DNA from: an uncultured Clostridia bacterium
Lineage (GTDB): Bacteria; Bacillota; Clostridia; Oscillospirales; Acutalibacteraceae
Assembly: GCA_946405475.1 (NCBI GenBank)
Contig: CAMJHI010000051.1
Span: 1 to 10,934 of the forward strand
Length of the DNA: 10,934 nt
Direction: 5' to 3'
In this document: positions 1-6,722 of the stretch, in pieces
Layout of the letters: each line of letters starts with the position of its first letter
Position numbering within the stretch: the first letter of the stretch is position 1
The notes under the pieces: model-generated
Databases searched by the model: none
What the model was told of the DNA's origin: nothing
The model's input: the letters and a program-made list of their open reading frames with translations, nothing else
Made by a program: the position numbers and the translations under genes

Positions 1-31
1 GACGAAAAAATCTCTCGCTCCCTCGCACACT

Positions 32-44
32 CTGATTTAATCAG
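32..44. repeat. 13-bp perfect palindrome in left-edge intergenic DNA
   Basis: CTGATTTAATCAG is a perfect inverted repeat around a central T, 46 bp upstream of the -35 box of the first promoter. A second, imperfect inverted pair follows it (CGAATTCCG at 60-68 against CGGATTCG at 80-87, separated by about 11 nt). I see no gene in positions 1-122. The palindrome could be an operator, the tip of a dispersed repeat, or chance; nothing in the window decides this. Confidence 0.35.
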
Positions 45-90
45 CGTTTCCTTAGCAATCGAATTCCGGCTGAAACAAGCGGATTCGGAA

Positions 91-120
91 TTGACAGCAC
101 GGCGTTATAAGATGTATAAT
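91..120 (+). promoter_or_regulatory. Sigma-A promoter, consensus -35 and -10
   Basis: TTGACA at 91-96 and TATAAT at 115-120 are both perfect consensus hexamers, separated by 18 bp. Transcription should start near 127. That excludes the in-frame ATG at 123 as a start codon and supports initiation at 153. The promoter likely drives the two-gene unit ending at the terminator at 1749-1780. Confidence 0.85.
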
Positions 121-152
121 ATATGAAACAGAAAAAGAAAGGGTGGCTGTTT

Positions 153-695
153 ATGATGAAAAAAACCGTTTGCGCCCTGCTGGTGCTGTGCGTATTGTCC
201 TGCTGCCTGCTTCCGGCATCAGCGGCCGCCCTGCGGCCGACCGGCGAGATCCGCCTGAAGCTCAACAGCGACGTAGCCGGGTGCCTGTATCTGAACAGCG
301 ACAATTTTATTGAGATCCTGTCCGACAACGTGATCCTGAACCCTGACCGGGACGCGCCGGTTTCGGTGAGCGACTACGCCGGCACGGTGTATTACTGCCC
401 GCTCGAAGCCGGGCGGACTTATAACGTCAGCTATTCGCTCGTGGCCGCCGACGGTTACGTGCTGCCGGAAAAGCTCAGCGACGGCGACGTGACGATCGAG
501 TGCGGCAAGGGTGTGACCGTGTATTCGGTCCAGATCACCACCAAAAACGTCCGCAACGATGAGGGCGAGATCGAAACCTCCAAGGGGCTGCAGATCCACG
601 CTTCGGTCGTGGTGGACAGCAATCACTTTTGGGAACGGATCTTCGGGTTCCTTTACGATATCTACCTGAAGATCAGAGCCTGGTCACTTTATTAA
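153..695 (+). CDS. Small secreted protein of unknown function
   Basis: I do not recognise this 180-residue protein. The start at 153 is chosen because a purine-rich site (AAAGGGTGG, 137-145) lies at good spacing and the earlier in-frame ATG at 123 lies upstream of the expected transcription start; ATG 156 is nearly equivalent. Residues 1-24 form a classic Sec signal peptide: two lysines, a Leu/Val/Cys-rich core, and ASA before the predicted cleavage site. The mature part is rich in beta-favouring residues and reads like a small beta-sandwich. It ends in an aromatic, amphipathic tail (about 158-180) with Trp, Phe and Tyr spaced between charged residues, which could associate with the membrane. 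Only 46 nt separate it from the downstream phosphodiesterase, with no terminator between, so the two are probably co-transcribed. A shared role at the cell surface is inference. Confidence 0.75.
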   Translation: MMKKTVCALLVLCVLSCCLLPASAAALRPTGEIRLKLNSDVAGCLYLNSDNFIEILSDNVILNPDRDAPVSVSDYAGTVYYCPLEAGRTYNVSYSLVAADGYVLPEKLSDGDVTIECGKGVTVYSVQITTKNVRNDEGEIETSKGLQIHASVVVDSNHFWERIFGFLYDIYLKIRAWSLY

Positions 696-741
696 GCGCA
701 CAGTTTTTTGCATAACGCTAAAACAGAAAGGAACCTCAACC

Positions 742-1731
742 ATGAAAAAACTCATCTGCTGCCTGCTCGCCCTGATCCTCGCGGTCGGGTTTACCATGCC
801 CGCCTTTGCCGCGCAGACGACCGCGCGCCCGTATGAGCGCGTGTTCATCATCGGCGTTGACGGCGCCGGCCGCTTCTTCAAGGACGCGAACACCCCCAAT
901 TTTGACCGCATTTTCGCCGACGGCGCCGTTGATTACACCGCGCGCGCCGAGATCATCACCACCAGCGCGCAGAACTGGGGCGCGATCCTCACCGGCGTTT
1001 CCTATTCGATGCACGGACTGGACAACGGCATTCTGGGCAGCGTGGAACGCAGCAGCGAAACGCAGTTCCCCACCATCTTCACCTATGCCCGCCGCGCGTT
1101 CCCGAACGCGGAGCTGGCCTCCATCGTCAACTGGGATCCCATCAACTACGGCCTGATCGAAAACGACATCAACGTCAACAAACAGCACCCGGGCGACGAC
1201 GAAGCCGTGACGCAGGCGATCTGCGATTATTTTGACGCGGGCAATCAGCCCACCCTGTTCTTCACGCAGCTTGACAGCGTCGACCACGTCGGCCACGAGC
1301 TCGGCAGCACCTCGCCGGAATACATCGCGCAGATCGAAACCATCGACGGGTACCTCGGCCGCATTTATGAAGCCGCTCAGCGCAACGGTCTGCTGGACAA
1401 CGCGCTGTTCATCGTGGTGGCCGACCACGGCCACACCCGCAGCGGCGGTCACGGCGGCCTGACCATGCGCGAAACCAACGTCACCCTTGCCGTCAGCGGC
1501 AAAGGCGTGGTCAAGGGCAGCTCGCTGGACAGAATCGCCCGCAACCGCGACGTGGCGGCCATTGCGCTGTACGCGCTGGGCATTGATCGCCCAGACTACA
1601 TGACCTCCCGCCTGCCCGCCAACCTGTTTGACGGCGTTGAGGGCGAAGCCCGCCCGATCCAGAACGACTGGAAAGACGGCATTCTGGCCAGACTCAGCTG
1701 GATCCTGACCCTGATCACCAAGCCGTTCTGA
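742..1731 (+). CDS. Secreted phosphodiesterase/nucleotide pyrophosphatase-type phosphatase (alkaline phosphatase superfamily)
   Basis: This 329-residue protein has a Sec signal peptide (1-23, MPAFA cleavage region) and the two-metal site of the alkaline phosphatase superfamily. Visible ligands are Asp40 in GVDGAG, a nucleophile position in TTSAQNWG where Ser75 aligns with the usual Thr of NPP enzymes (Thr74 is adjacent), Asp181 and His185 in DSVDHVGH, Asp228-His229 in ADHGH, and His237 in GGHGG. Family knowledge suggests zinc-dependent hydrolysis of a phosphodiester or phosphomonoester outside the cell; the substrate cannot be read from sequence. The residues after 255 (RNRDVAAIALYALGI) resemble the segment that closes the fold in related sulfatase/phosphodiesterase proteins. 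The C-terminus (about 311-329) is a short hydrophobic stretch ending TLITKPF, similar in character to the tail of the gene upstream. The ribosome site AAAGGAA lies just before the ATG. A hairpin terminator follows the stop codon. Confidence 0.88.
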   Translation: MKKLICCLLALILAVGFTMPAFAAQTTARPYERVFIIGVDGAGRFFKDANTPNFDRIFADGAVDYTARAEIITTSAQNWGAILTGVSYSMHGLDNGILGSVERSSETQFPTIFTYARRAFPNAELASIVNWDPINYGLIENDINVNKQHPGDDEAVTQAICDYFDAGNQPTLFFTQLDSVDHVGHELGSTSPEYIAQIETIDGYLGRIYEAAQRNGLLDNALFIVVADHGHTRSGGHGGLTMRETNVTLAVSGKGVVKGSSLDRIARNRDVAAIALYALGIDRPDYMTSRLPANLFDGVEGEARPIQNDWKDGILARLSWILTLITKPF

Positions 1732-1748
1732 TCCTTTTGCACGGTAAG

Positions 1749-1780
1749 AAGCCCGAATGGAACCCTGTTCGGGCTTTTCT
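1749..1780 (+). terminator. Rho-independent terminator
   Basis: A perfect 9-bp stem, AAGCCCGAA (1749-1757) with TTCGGGCTT (1768-1776), surrounds a 10-nt loop and runs into a T-rich tract. It lies 18 nt after the phosphodiesterase stop codon and ends the first transcription unit. I see no clear promoter between it and the next gene at 1816, so that gene may depend on partial read-through or on a promoter I cannot recognise. Confidence 0.85.
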
Positions 1781-1815
1781 TTGTTAAAAGACAGGAAAAA
1801 ACAGGAGTTGTTTGC

Positions 1816-4401
1816 ATGAACAAAAAACTGATCGCCGTTCCGGCAGGTGTTTGTGCCGTGGCGGCAAGCGCGATGTTTTATTTCTTTTTTGTGAAGTGGA
1901 CGCCCGTGCTCTATACGGCTGCCGTTGTGCTTTTCGCGCTGGCGGCCGGGCTGCTGACCGCGCGGTTTGCCGAAAACAAACCCGTGCTGCGCGGCGTGAT
2001 CGCGGGCGCTGTTTTCGCGGCGGCGTTTTTCGGGGTGACGTTTTTGATCAACAACGTCATATTCCACGGGCAAAAGGCTAAAATCGCCGGCGCCATCGTC
2101 AGCGGCCTCACGCTGTTGTTTTTCATTTTGTATTACTGCCTGCTTTCGCGCAAAAAGCAAAAAAACCGGCTGCTCGCCGCCGCGGCCTTCGTGCTGGCGA
2201 TCGCGGCAGGCGTTTGCTCCATGCTGCCCGCGCAGAAGGACTACCTGAACAGATCCGGCTTCAAATTCGTGCCCGCGCCCGCGGCGGGAAAGGAGATCGA
2301 ACCAATGAAACAGGAGCTTTGCCAGAACGCCGACTTTTATGTGGCGCCTGACGGCAGCGACGAAAACGACGGCAGCCTTGAGCGCCCGTTCCTCACCCTT
2401 GAAAAAGCGCGCGACGCGGTGCGCGCACTGGATAAAACCGGCAAGACCGGCGTCACCGTCGCCGTGAAGGCCGGAGAATACCGCGTGAGCAGCCTTGTGT
2501 TCACGGCCGACGACAGCGGCACAAAGGCCTGCCCCATCGCCTACCGCGCCTACGGCGACGGTGAGGTGACCGTCAACGGCGGCGTGACGCTGCCGCACGA
2601 GGCCTTCGCTCCGGTGGAAAACGCCGACGTGCGCGAACGGCTTGCGGCCGACGCCAAAGAAAAGATGCTTGCGGTCGACCTGTTCGGTCTGGGCGTCACG
2701 GCGGAGCAATACGGCAAGATCTATGCCATCGGCGGCTACAACACCGCCTCGCATTACGACGGCGACTGGGTGGGCGACATTTACTGCGAGCTGTTCATTG
2801 ACGACGCACGGCAGACCATCGCCCGCTACCCGAACGGCAAGGAATACCTCTACACCGGCACGGTGGTGAAAGAGGGTCAGGGCCGTGAAAACGCCTCCGC
2901 CGTGGTCAACGCCGACTTTGACACGCTGCGCAACCCCGAACCGGACGTTTATAAAATGGACAAGGCTCTCACCGAACGCATCAAGGGCTGGAAGACGCTC
3001 GAGGACGTGTGGATGTTCGGCTACTGGCGCTACGACTGGGCGGACGGCTCCACCCCGCTGGGCGACGTCGATTTTGAAAACCGCACGATGTCGCCGATGT
3101 TTGTGAGCACTTACGGCGCCATCAAGGACGCGCCCTATTATTTCTTCAACGTGCTCGAAGAGCTGGACGCGCCGGGCGAATGGTACCTTGACCGGGCAAA
3201 CGGCCTGTTGTATTTCTACCCGCCCGAGGACTTTTCGGCGGATTCCTCCGTGGAGCTTTCACTTTCGACCGACAACGTCATCAAGGTCGAAGCGAATTAC
3301 CTGACCTTTGACGGGCTGACCGTCAAGGGCACGCGCGGCGACGCGGTGAGCGTCACGGGCGACGGCAACACGGTGAAAAACTGCCTGATCAAAAACGTGG
3401 CGGGCAATGCGCTGCTCATGAACGGCTGCGACAACCTTGCGCTGAACAACGAGATCACCCGCACGGGCAAGGGCGGCGTGGTGCTCGACGGCGGCGACCG
3501 CGAAACGCTCAAGCCCGGCAACAGCCGCGCCGAAAACAATCTGGTTCACGACTGGAGCGAGATTTACGAAACCTATCAGCCCGCCTTTTCCGTCAACGGC
3601 GTGGGCAACGTGTGCGCCCACAACGAAATGTTCCATTCGCCCCATGAGGCGATCACCTACAGCGGCAACAATCACCTGATCGAATACAACCTCATCCACA
3701 ACGTCAACCTTCTCACCGACGACGGCGGCGCGATCTATTCCGGCCGCCGGTGGGACTGGTACGGCACCGTCATCCGCTACAATCTGATCTGTGACCTGGG
3801 CGCGGACGGCCACAAGCCCGTCGGCATTTATATGGACGACACGCTCGCCGGGCAGACGATCTACGGCAACATCATCGTCAATGCCCCGCGCTTCGGCATT
3901 CAGCTGGGCGGCGGGCAGGATCTGATCGTGCACGACAACATCGTGGTCAATTCCATCGAGCCCGTCAGCTTTGACGACCGCGGACGTTCCGGCCTTGAGG
4001 GCGACGACACCCAAAGCTTTTACCGGCATTACAAAGAAAACGGCGAGGTCTGGAAGGTGCTGTTCGATTCCCCCTGGCAGAGCGAGATCTGGCAGAACGC
4101 CTACCCGCAGTACCGGCGCTACAGCTCGGATTTTTCCAACCCGGATACCCCCGACTTCGTGCTCAACCCCGGCCACGGCGAGGTCACGCACAACATTCTG
4201 CTTTCCAAAGAGGGCACGATCGGCGGCGTGTGCGACAACGCCTACAAGTACAGCACCATTGAAAACAACGCCATCTTCAAGCTCTCGGCGCTCAACAAGA
4301 TCTTTGTCGACCCCGAACACGGCGACTACACCGTGCGCGACGACGCGCCGATCGATTTTGACATCGACGTGCCCGCCATGAACGAATTCGGCCGGCAATA
4401 A
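1816..4401 (+). CDS. Five-TM membrane-anchored right-handed parallel beta-helix protein, probable glycoside hydrolase (GH141-like)
   Basis: The 861-residue protein has two parts. Residues 1-140 hold five predicted transmembrane helices (about 5-26, 28-50, 57-83, 90-111, 118-138). Basic residues cluster on alternate loops (RFAENKPVLR, SRKKQKNR), so the positive-inside rule puts the C-terminal part outside. From about 173 the sequence FYVAPDGSDENDG opens a right-handed parallel beta-helix protein. An inserted domain follows (about 230-480, including FGYWRYDWADG and PGEWYLDRANGLLYFYPP). Regular helix coils with many Asn-rich turns run from about 487 to 700 (SGNNHLIEYNLIHNV). The pair DDGGAIY (Asp635/636) and YMDD (Asp674/675), about 39 residues apart, resembles the spacing of the two catalytic aspartates I recall for GH141 enzymes; that match is from memory and needs alignment. 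Likely role: cell-surface attack on a plant or host glycan. GH120-like or a non-catalytic binder are alternatives. The start is supported by AGGAG at 1803-1807. Confidence 0.8.
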   Translation: MNKKLIAVPAGVCAVAASAMFYFFFVKWTPVLYTAAVVLFALAAGLLTARFAENKPVLRGVIAGAVFAAAFFGVTFLINNVIFHGQKAKIAGAIVSGLTLLFFILYYCLLSRKKQKNRLLAAAAFVLAIAAGVCSMLPAQKDYLNRSGFKFVPAPAAGKEIEPMKQELCQNADFYVAPDGSDENDGSLERPFLTLEKARDAVRALDKTGKTGVTVAVKAGEYRVSSLVFTADDSGTKACPIAYRAYGDGEVTVNGGVTLPHEAFAPVENADVRERLAADAKEKMLAVDLFGLGVTAEQYGKIYAIGGYNTASHYDGDWVGDIYCELFIDDARQTIARYPNGKEYLYTGTVVKEGQGRENASAVVNADFDTLRNPEPDVYKMDKALTERIKGWKTLEDVWMFGYWRYDWADGSTPLGDVDFENRTMSPMFVSTYGAIKDAPYYFFNVLEELDAPGEWYLDRANGLLYFYPPEDFSADSSVELSLSTDNVIKVEANYLTFDGLTVKGTRGDAVSVTGDGNTVKNCLIKNVAGNALLMNGCDNLALNNEITRTGKGGVVLDGGDRETLKPGNSRAENNLVHDWSEIYETYQPAFSVNGVGNVCAHNEMFHSPHEAITYSGNNHLIEYNLIHNVNLLTDDGGAIYSGRRWDWYGTVIRYNLICDLGADGHKPVGIYMDDTLAGQTIYGNIIVNAPRFGIQLGGGQDLIVHDNIVVNSIEPVSFDDRGRSGLEGDDTQSFYRHYKENGEVWKVLFDSPWQSEIWQNAYPQYRRYSSDFSNPDTPDFVLNPGHGEVTHNILLSKEGTIGGVCDNAYKYSTIENNAIFKLSALNKIFVDPEHGDYTVRDDAPIDFDIDVPAMNEFGRQ
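2289..2307 (+). promoter_or_regulatory. Possible internal ribosome binding site and ATG
   Basis: AAAGGAG (2289-2295) is followed after 9 nt by an in-frame ATG (2305-2307, Met164), between the last transmembrane helix and the start of the beta-helix domain. Translation from here would give a soluble 698-residue protein without the membrane part. It could also be a scar where a once separate gene was fused downstream of a membrane gene, or simply Lys-Glu codons that happen to look like a ribosome site. Confidence 0.3.
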
Positions 4402-4422
4402 GCCAAGACCGATCCAAGGCAG

Positions 4423-4470
4423 AAAAAACGCACTCCCCTCCTCAACCGGAAAGGGAGTGCGTTCCTTTTT
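4423..4470. terminator. Bidirectional Rho-independent terminator between convergent genes
   Basis: An 11-bp perfect stem, AACGCACTCCC (4427-4437) with GGGAGTGCGTT (4453-4463), encloses a 15-nt loop. On the plus strand it is followed by a T-rich tract (4462-4469). On the minus strand the A-run at 4423-4428 becomes a T tract. It therefore fits as terminator both for the beta-helix gene and for the four-gene minus-strand operon. Confidence 0.88.
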
Positions 4471-4474
4471 GCTG

Positions 4475-5026
4475 TTATTTCAACTGATTGCCGTCTGAAA
4501 AAGCGACGCCGACCGTTTCGCCCAGCCCGACGTAGGTGTTGTTGCACGGGTCAAAGGCGATGGGCCTGAGCTTTTTCGGGTCGATCCTGCCGTCAGTCAG
4601 CACGCTTTCATCGGCGCTGACGTTGACGATCTCGCCCACCAGCAGCCCGTCCTCAAAGCTCTTGACGGTGCATTCCAGCGCCATGGGCAGCTCGTCGATC
4701 AGCGGCGCGTTGACGAACGCGCTTTTCGTGGCGTGGAACCCGGCTTTGGCAAATTTATCCGGCTCCTTGCCCGCGGAAACGAGGCCGACGTAATCACAGG
4801 CGACCACGGTGTCTTCCGTTGCCATGCTGACGGTGAACGCGCCGGTTTTTTTGAGGTTTTCGTTGGTTTTATGCTCACCCAGGCTGATGCTGATCTCTTT
4901 ATAATCCCGAATGCCGCCCCACGCCGCGTTCATGGCGTTGGGCACGCCGTTTTCATCATAGGTGGCGATGATCAGCACCGGCTGCGGGAACGACAGCGGC
5001 TTGGCGCCGAAATTTTTTCTGCTCAT
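4475..5026 (-). CDS. Flavin reductase family protein (flavoredoxin-like)
   Basis: This 183-residue protein matches the flavin-reductase-like, FMN-binding split-barrel family in length and layout. Recognisable features are the N-terminal PVLIIATYDENGVPNAMNAAW segment (about 17-37; the DENG-x-PNAMNAAW pattern is typical of clostridial flavoredoxin-type members) and the block around SLGEHKTNENLKKTGAFTVS that normally contributes to flavin binding. Such proteins bind FMN and shuttle electrons or reduce flavin; the actual donor and acceptor are unknown here. It is the last gene of the minus-strand operon. AGGAG begins immediately after the stop codon of the upstream lipoprotein gene, leaving a 14-nt gap, so it should be co-translated. 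A related domain forms the third module of the flavodiiron protein at 7658-9448, so the locus holds two copies of this fold. Confidence 0.9.
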   Translation of the reverse strand: MSRKNFGAKPLSFPQPVLIIATYDENGVPNAMNAAWGGIRDYKEISISLGEHKTNENLKKTGAFTVSMATEDTVVACDYVGLVSAGKEPDKFAKAGFHATKSAFVNAPLIDELPMALECTVKSFEDGLLVGEIVNVSADESVLTDGRIDPKKLRPIAFDPCNNTYVGLGETVGVAFSDGNQLK

Positions 5027-5040
5027 GTTGATTCTCTCCT

Positions 5041-5586
5041 TTATTTCACTGACAGCGTCAGCGTGATTTTCTCTTGCGTCAGCAGACGCGTCACCTCATC
5101 GGCCGGCAGATCGATCCGGCCCAACCGGGTGTACGCCCATGTGTTTTCGCCGTAAAACAGCACGATCTGATCGGAGGCATACAGCACGATGTCGCCGTTT
5201 TTTGTTGTGAGGCGCACATCGTTCGCCGGATACGACCGCCCCAGCGAACCGACCTGCTCAAACCCGCCGTAGGGCGAGAGCGCCACGGTGATCGCGCCCT
5301 GCGCCGCCTGCCGCCGCAGTTCGGCGGTGCTTTCGTTGGATTCCCACAGCACGGGAACCGTTTGCTCGTTCACGGTCAGGATCATGGTTTTCTCCGTTTC
5401 TTCCGCCGCGGCGGTCGTTTCGGGTTTTGTCGGTTCGGTCACGGTCGGGTTGCTCGTCTGTTCCGGTCCGGCTGTTTCGGCTGCGGTCGGTTCCGTCGCC
5501 TGCGCGGGTTCGACCGGTTCGGCGCCGCAGGCGGCAAACAGCAGCAGACCAAAAAGCGCGATCAGGGCGATCGCCGCTTGCCTCAT
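5041..5586 (-). CDS. Lipoprotein with cyclophilin-like domain
   Basis: The 181-residue product starts with a lipoprotein signal: hydrophobic residues 4-17, then LLLFAAC with Cys20 as the likely lipidated residue. A linker of about 45 residues, rich in Pro, Thr, Glu and Ala, follows (about 22-66). The C-terminal domain (about 67-181) starts MILTVNEQTVPVLW and contains SPYGGFEQVGSLG, GDIVLYASDQIVLFYGENTW and a terminal LGRID. This pattern matches the bacterial cyclophilin-like fold (Cyclophil_like family), a beta-barrel of unknown activity; peptidyl-prolyl isomerase activity should not be assumed. The start codon overlaps the stop of the upstream flavodoxin-fold gene (ATGA, 4 nt), and no strong ribosome site precedes it, so translation probably depends on coupling. 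Cyclophilin-like domains are often found next to flavodoxin-type genes in clostridia (general recollection), which fits this arrangement. It is expected on the outer face of the membrane, unlike its cytoplasmic operon partners. Confidence 0.82.
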   Translation of the reverse strand: MRQAAIALIALFGLLLFAACGAEPVEPAQATEPTAAETAGPEQTSNPTVTEPTKPETTAAAEETEKTMILTVNEQTVPVLWESNESTAELRRQAAQGAITVALSPYGGFEQVGSLGRSYPANDVRLTTKNGDIVLYASDQIVLFYGENTWAYTRLGRIDLPADEVTRLLTQEKITLTLSVK

Positions 5587-6122
5587 AACGCGGCCCCCAG
5601 ATCATAAGCCTGTTTCAGCGCGTCCGCTTCGTGCTTCGCTCTGTTGGCGGCACTGACCCCGCCGCAGGCCGCAAGCCCGCCGAATTCGGCTTTGGGGAAA
5701 CAGTCGATCCAGCCCTGCAGGCCGCTGACCGCTTTTTCAAACACCTCGTCGCCCTCCTCCGCCGCCGTGGCGAGCAGGAAGATCCTGCGGAATTTGTAAT
5801 CGGACGGATACAGCGGATTGAGCCGGTCGAGCAGGGTCTTCATCTGACCGCTCATTTCGTAATAATAGATCGGCGTGGCGAACACCAGCACGTCGGCGTT
5901 CTTCACCTTGTCGCAAAGCTCGGTCACGTCGTCCTTCCACACGCATTTCTGCGTTTTCTGGCAGACGAGGCAGCCCACGCAATAGCCCATCTTTTTGCCC
6001 TTCAGGCTCACGAATTCCACCTCGTGGCCGGCGGCCTTCGCCCCGGCTTCACATTCTCTGGCCAGCGCTTCGGAATTGCTGCCCACGCGCAGGCTCGTGG
6101 AAATGATCAATACTTTACTCAT
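5583..6122 (-). CDS. Flavodoxin-fold FMN protein with iron-sulfur-flavoprotein-like cysteine motif
   Basis: A 179-residue NADPH-dependent FMN reductase/flavodoxin-fold protein. Residues 4-17 (VLIISTSLRVGSNS) form the first beta-strand and the phosphate-binding loop for FMN. The block ATPIYYYEMSGQMKTLLDR (about 82-100) is the typical second flavin-contact region. Between them Cys48, Cys51, Cys54 and Cys60 form a CX2CX2CX5C cluster, within the compact spacing described for archaeal and clostridial iron-sulfur flavoproteins, so a 4Fe-4S cluster is possible. Members of this family carry electrons to small oxidants or quinone-like substrates; the partner is not known. Its start lies inside the end of the acetyltransferase gene (8-nt overlap) with AAAGGAG at good spacing. 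Its stop overlaps the lipoprotein start by 4 nt. The organisation indicates one polycistronic message. Confidence 0.88.
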   Translation of the reverse strand: MSKVLIISTSLRVGSNSEALARECEAGAKAAGHEVEFVSLKGKKMGYCVGCLVCQKTQKCVWKDDVTELCDKVKNADVLVFATPIYYYEMSGQMKTLLDRLNPLYPSDYKFRRIFLLATAAEEGDEVFEKAVSGLQGWIDCFPKAEFGGLAACGGVSAANRAKHEADALKQAYDLGAAL

Positions 6123-6666
6123 GTCGTTTGCTCCTTTCCCATTCTTCTTTGGTCAGGCGGGTGATATGTTCCGTGCGCACGTCGTTCATCAGTGCCCAAA
6201 ATACGTCCTTATTTGTGTGGTGATAAATGAAGCCGCATTTTTCCTGCGCCCGTCTGGATTTTTCGTTGCCGTCGAAATAACCGCACCACAGCGTCGTCAG
6301 GCTCAGATCGGCAAACGCGCGGCGGATCAGTTCGTTGACCGCCTCGGGGATGAGCCCCCTGCCCCAGAACGGCACGCCGATCCAGTAGCCGATCTCGCCC
6401 TCGGTTTCGGGCAGGTCGAGGTTGCTGCGGCTGCCGATCATCAGCCCGACGCTGCCGATCGCCCTGTTATCTTCTTTTAAGCACACGGCGTAGGTTTCCG
6501 GCGCGGACAAAACGGTGCGGATGATTTCACGGCTGTTTTCCACACTCGTGTGCGGCGGCCAACCGGCGATCGGCCCCACCGCGGGGTCTTTGGCGTATTC
6601 ATACAGGCTCGGCGCGTCCGCTTCGCGCCACGGGCGCAGGATCAGCCGAGCGGTGACCAGATCCAT
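6115..6666 (-). CDS. GNAT family N-acetyltransferase (RimJ/RimL type)
   Basis: The product (183 residues) matches GNAT enzymes of the RimJ/RimL group, which acetylate N-termini of proteins or small amines using acetyl-CoA. It opens with the hallmark TARLILRPWREAD (about 5-17). The acetyl-CoA site is recognisable as IGYWIGVPFWGRGLIPEAV, and the last conserved strand-helix as NEKSRRAQEKCGF. The start at 6666 is preferred over the in-frame start 45 nt upstream (6711) because GAGGTG precedes it at correct spacing and the upstream ATG falls within the promoter region. It is the first gene of the four-gene operon. A link between acetylation and the flavin proteins is not obvious from sequence, so the target is unknown. 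Confidence 0.9.
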   Translation of the reverse strand: MDLVTARLILRPWREADAPSLYEYAKDPAVGPIAGWPPHTSVENSREIIRTVLSAPETYAVCLKEDNRAIGSVGLMIGSRSNLDLPETEGEIGYWIGVPFWGRGLIPEAVNELIRRAFADLSLTTLWCGYFDGNEKSRRAQEKCGFIYHHTNKDVFWALMNDVRTEHITRLTKEEWERSKRHE

Positions 6667-6693
6667 AGGAATCACCTCAACTCTTCCGATTGC

Positions 6694-6722
6694 AGTATAG
6701 CATAAAACCAAAGCGTTGACAA
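6694..6722 (-). promoter_or_regulatory. Sigma-A promoter of the minus-strand flavin operon
   Basis: Read on the minus strand: TTGTCA (6722-6717), a 17-bp spacer, then TATACT (6699-6694). Each hexamer matches consensus at 5 of 6 positions. The start site should fall near 6687, about 20 nt before the acetyltransferase ATG at 6666. Its -35 box overlaps the opposing promoter by five bases. Confidence 0.82.

Noticed and set aside
123..152. ATG at 123 as start of the first gene
   Set aside because: It lies three bases after a consensus -10 box and upstream of the expected transcription start; ATG 153 has a ribosome site.
736..2754. Long minus-strand open frame (672 codons) antisense to the phosphodiesterase and beta-helix genes
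   Set aside because: It runs through a terminator and two genes with clear domains, has a composition typical of antisense frames in GC-rich DNA, and shows no recognisable motif.
3259..4398. Minus-strand open frame (379 codons) opposite the beta-helix
   Set aside because: Antisense shadow; Val/Ala/Asp-rich with no credible fold signals.
5074..5607. Plus-strand open frame opposite the cyclophilin-like lipoprotein
   Set aside because: Arg/Gly/Phe-rich antisense shadow; the minus-strand gene has a lipobox, a domain and operon context.
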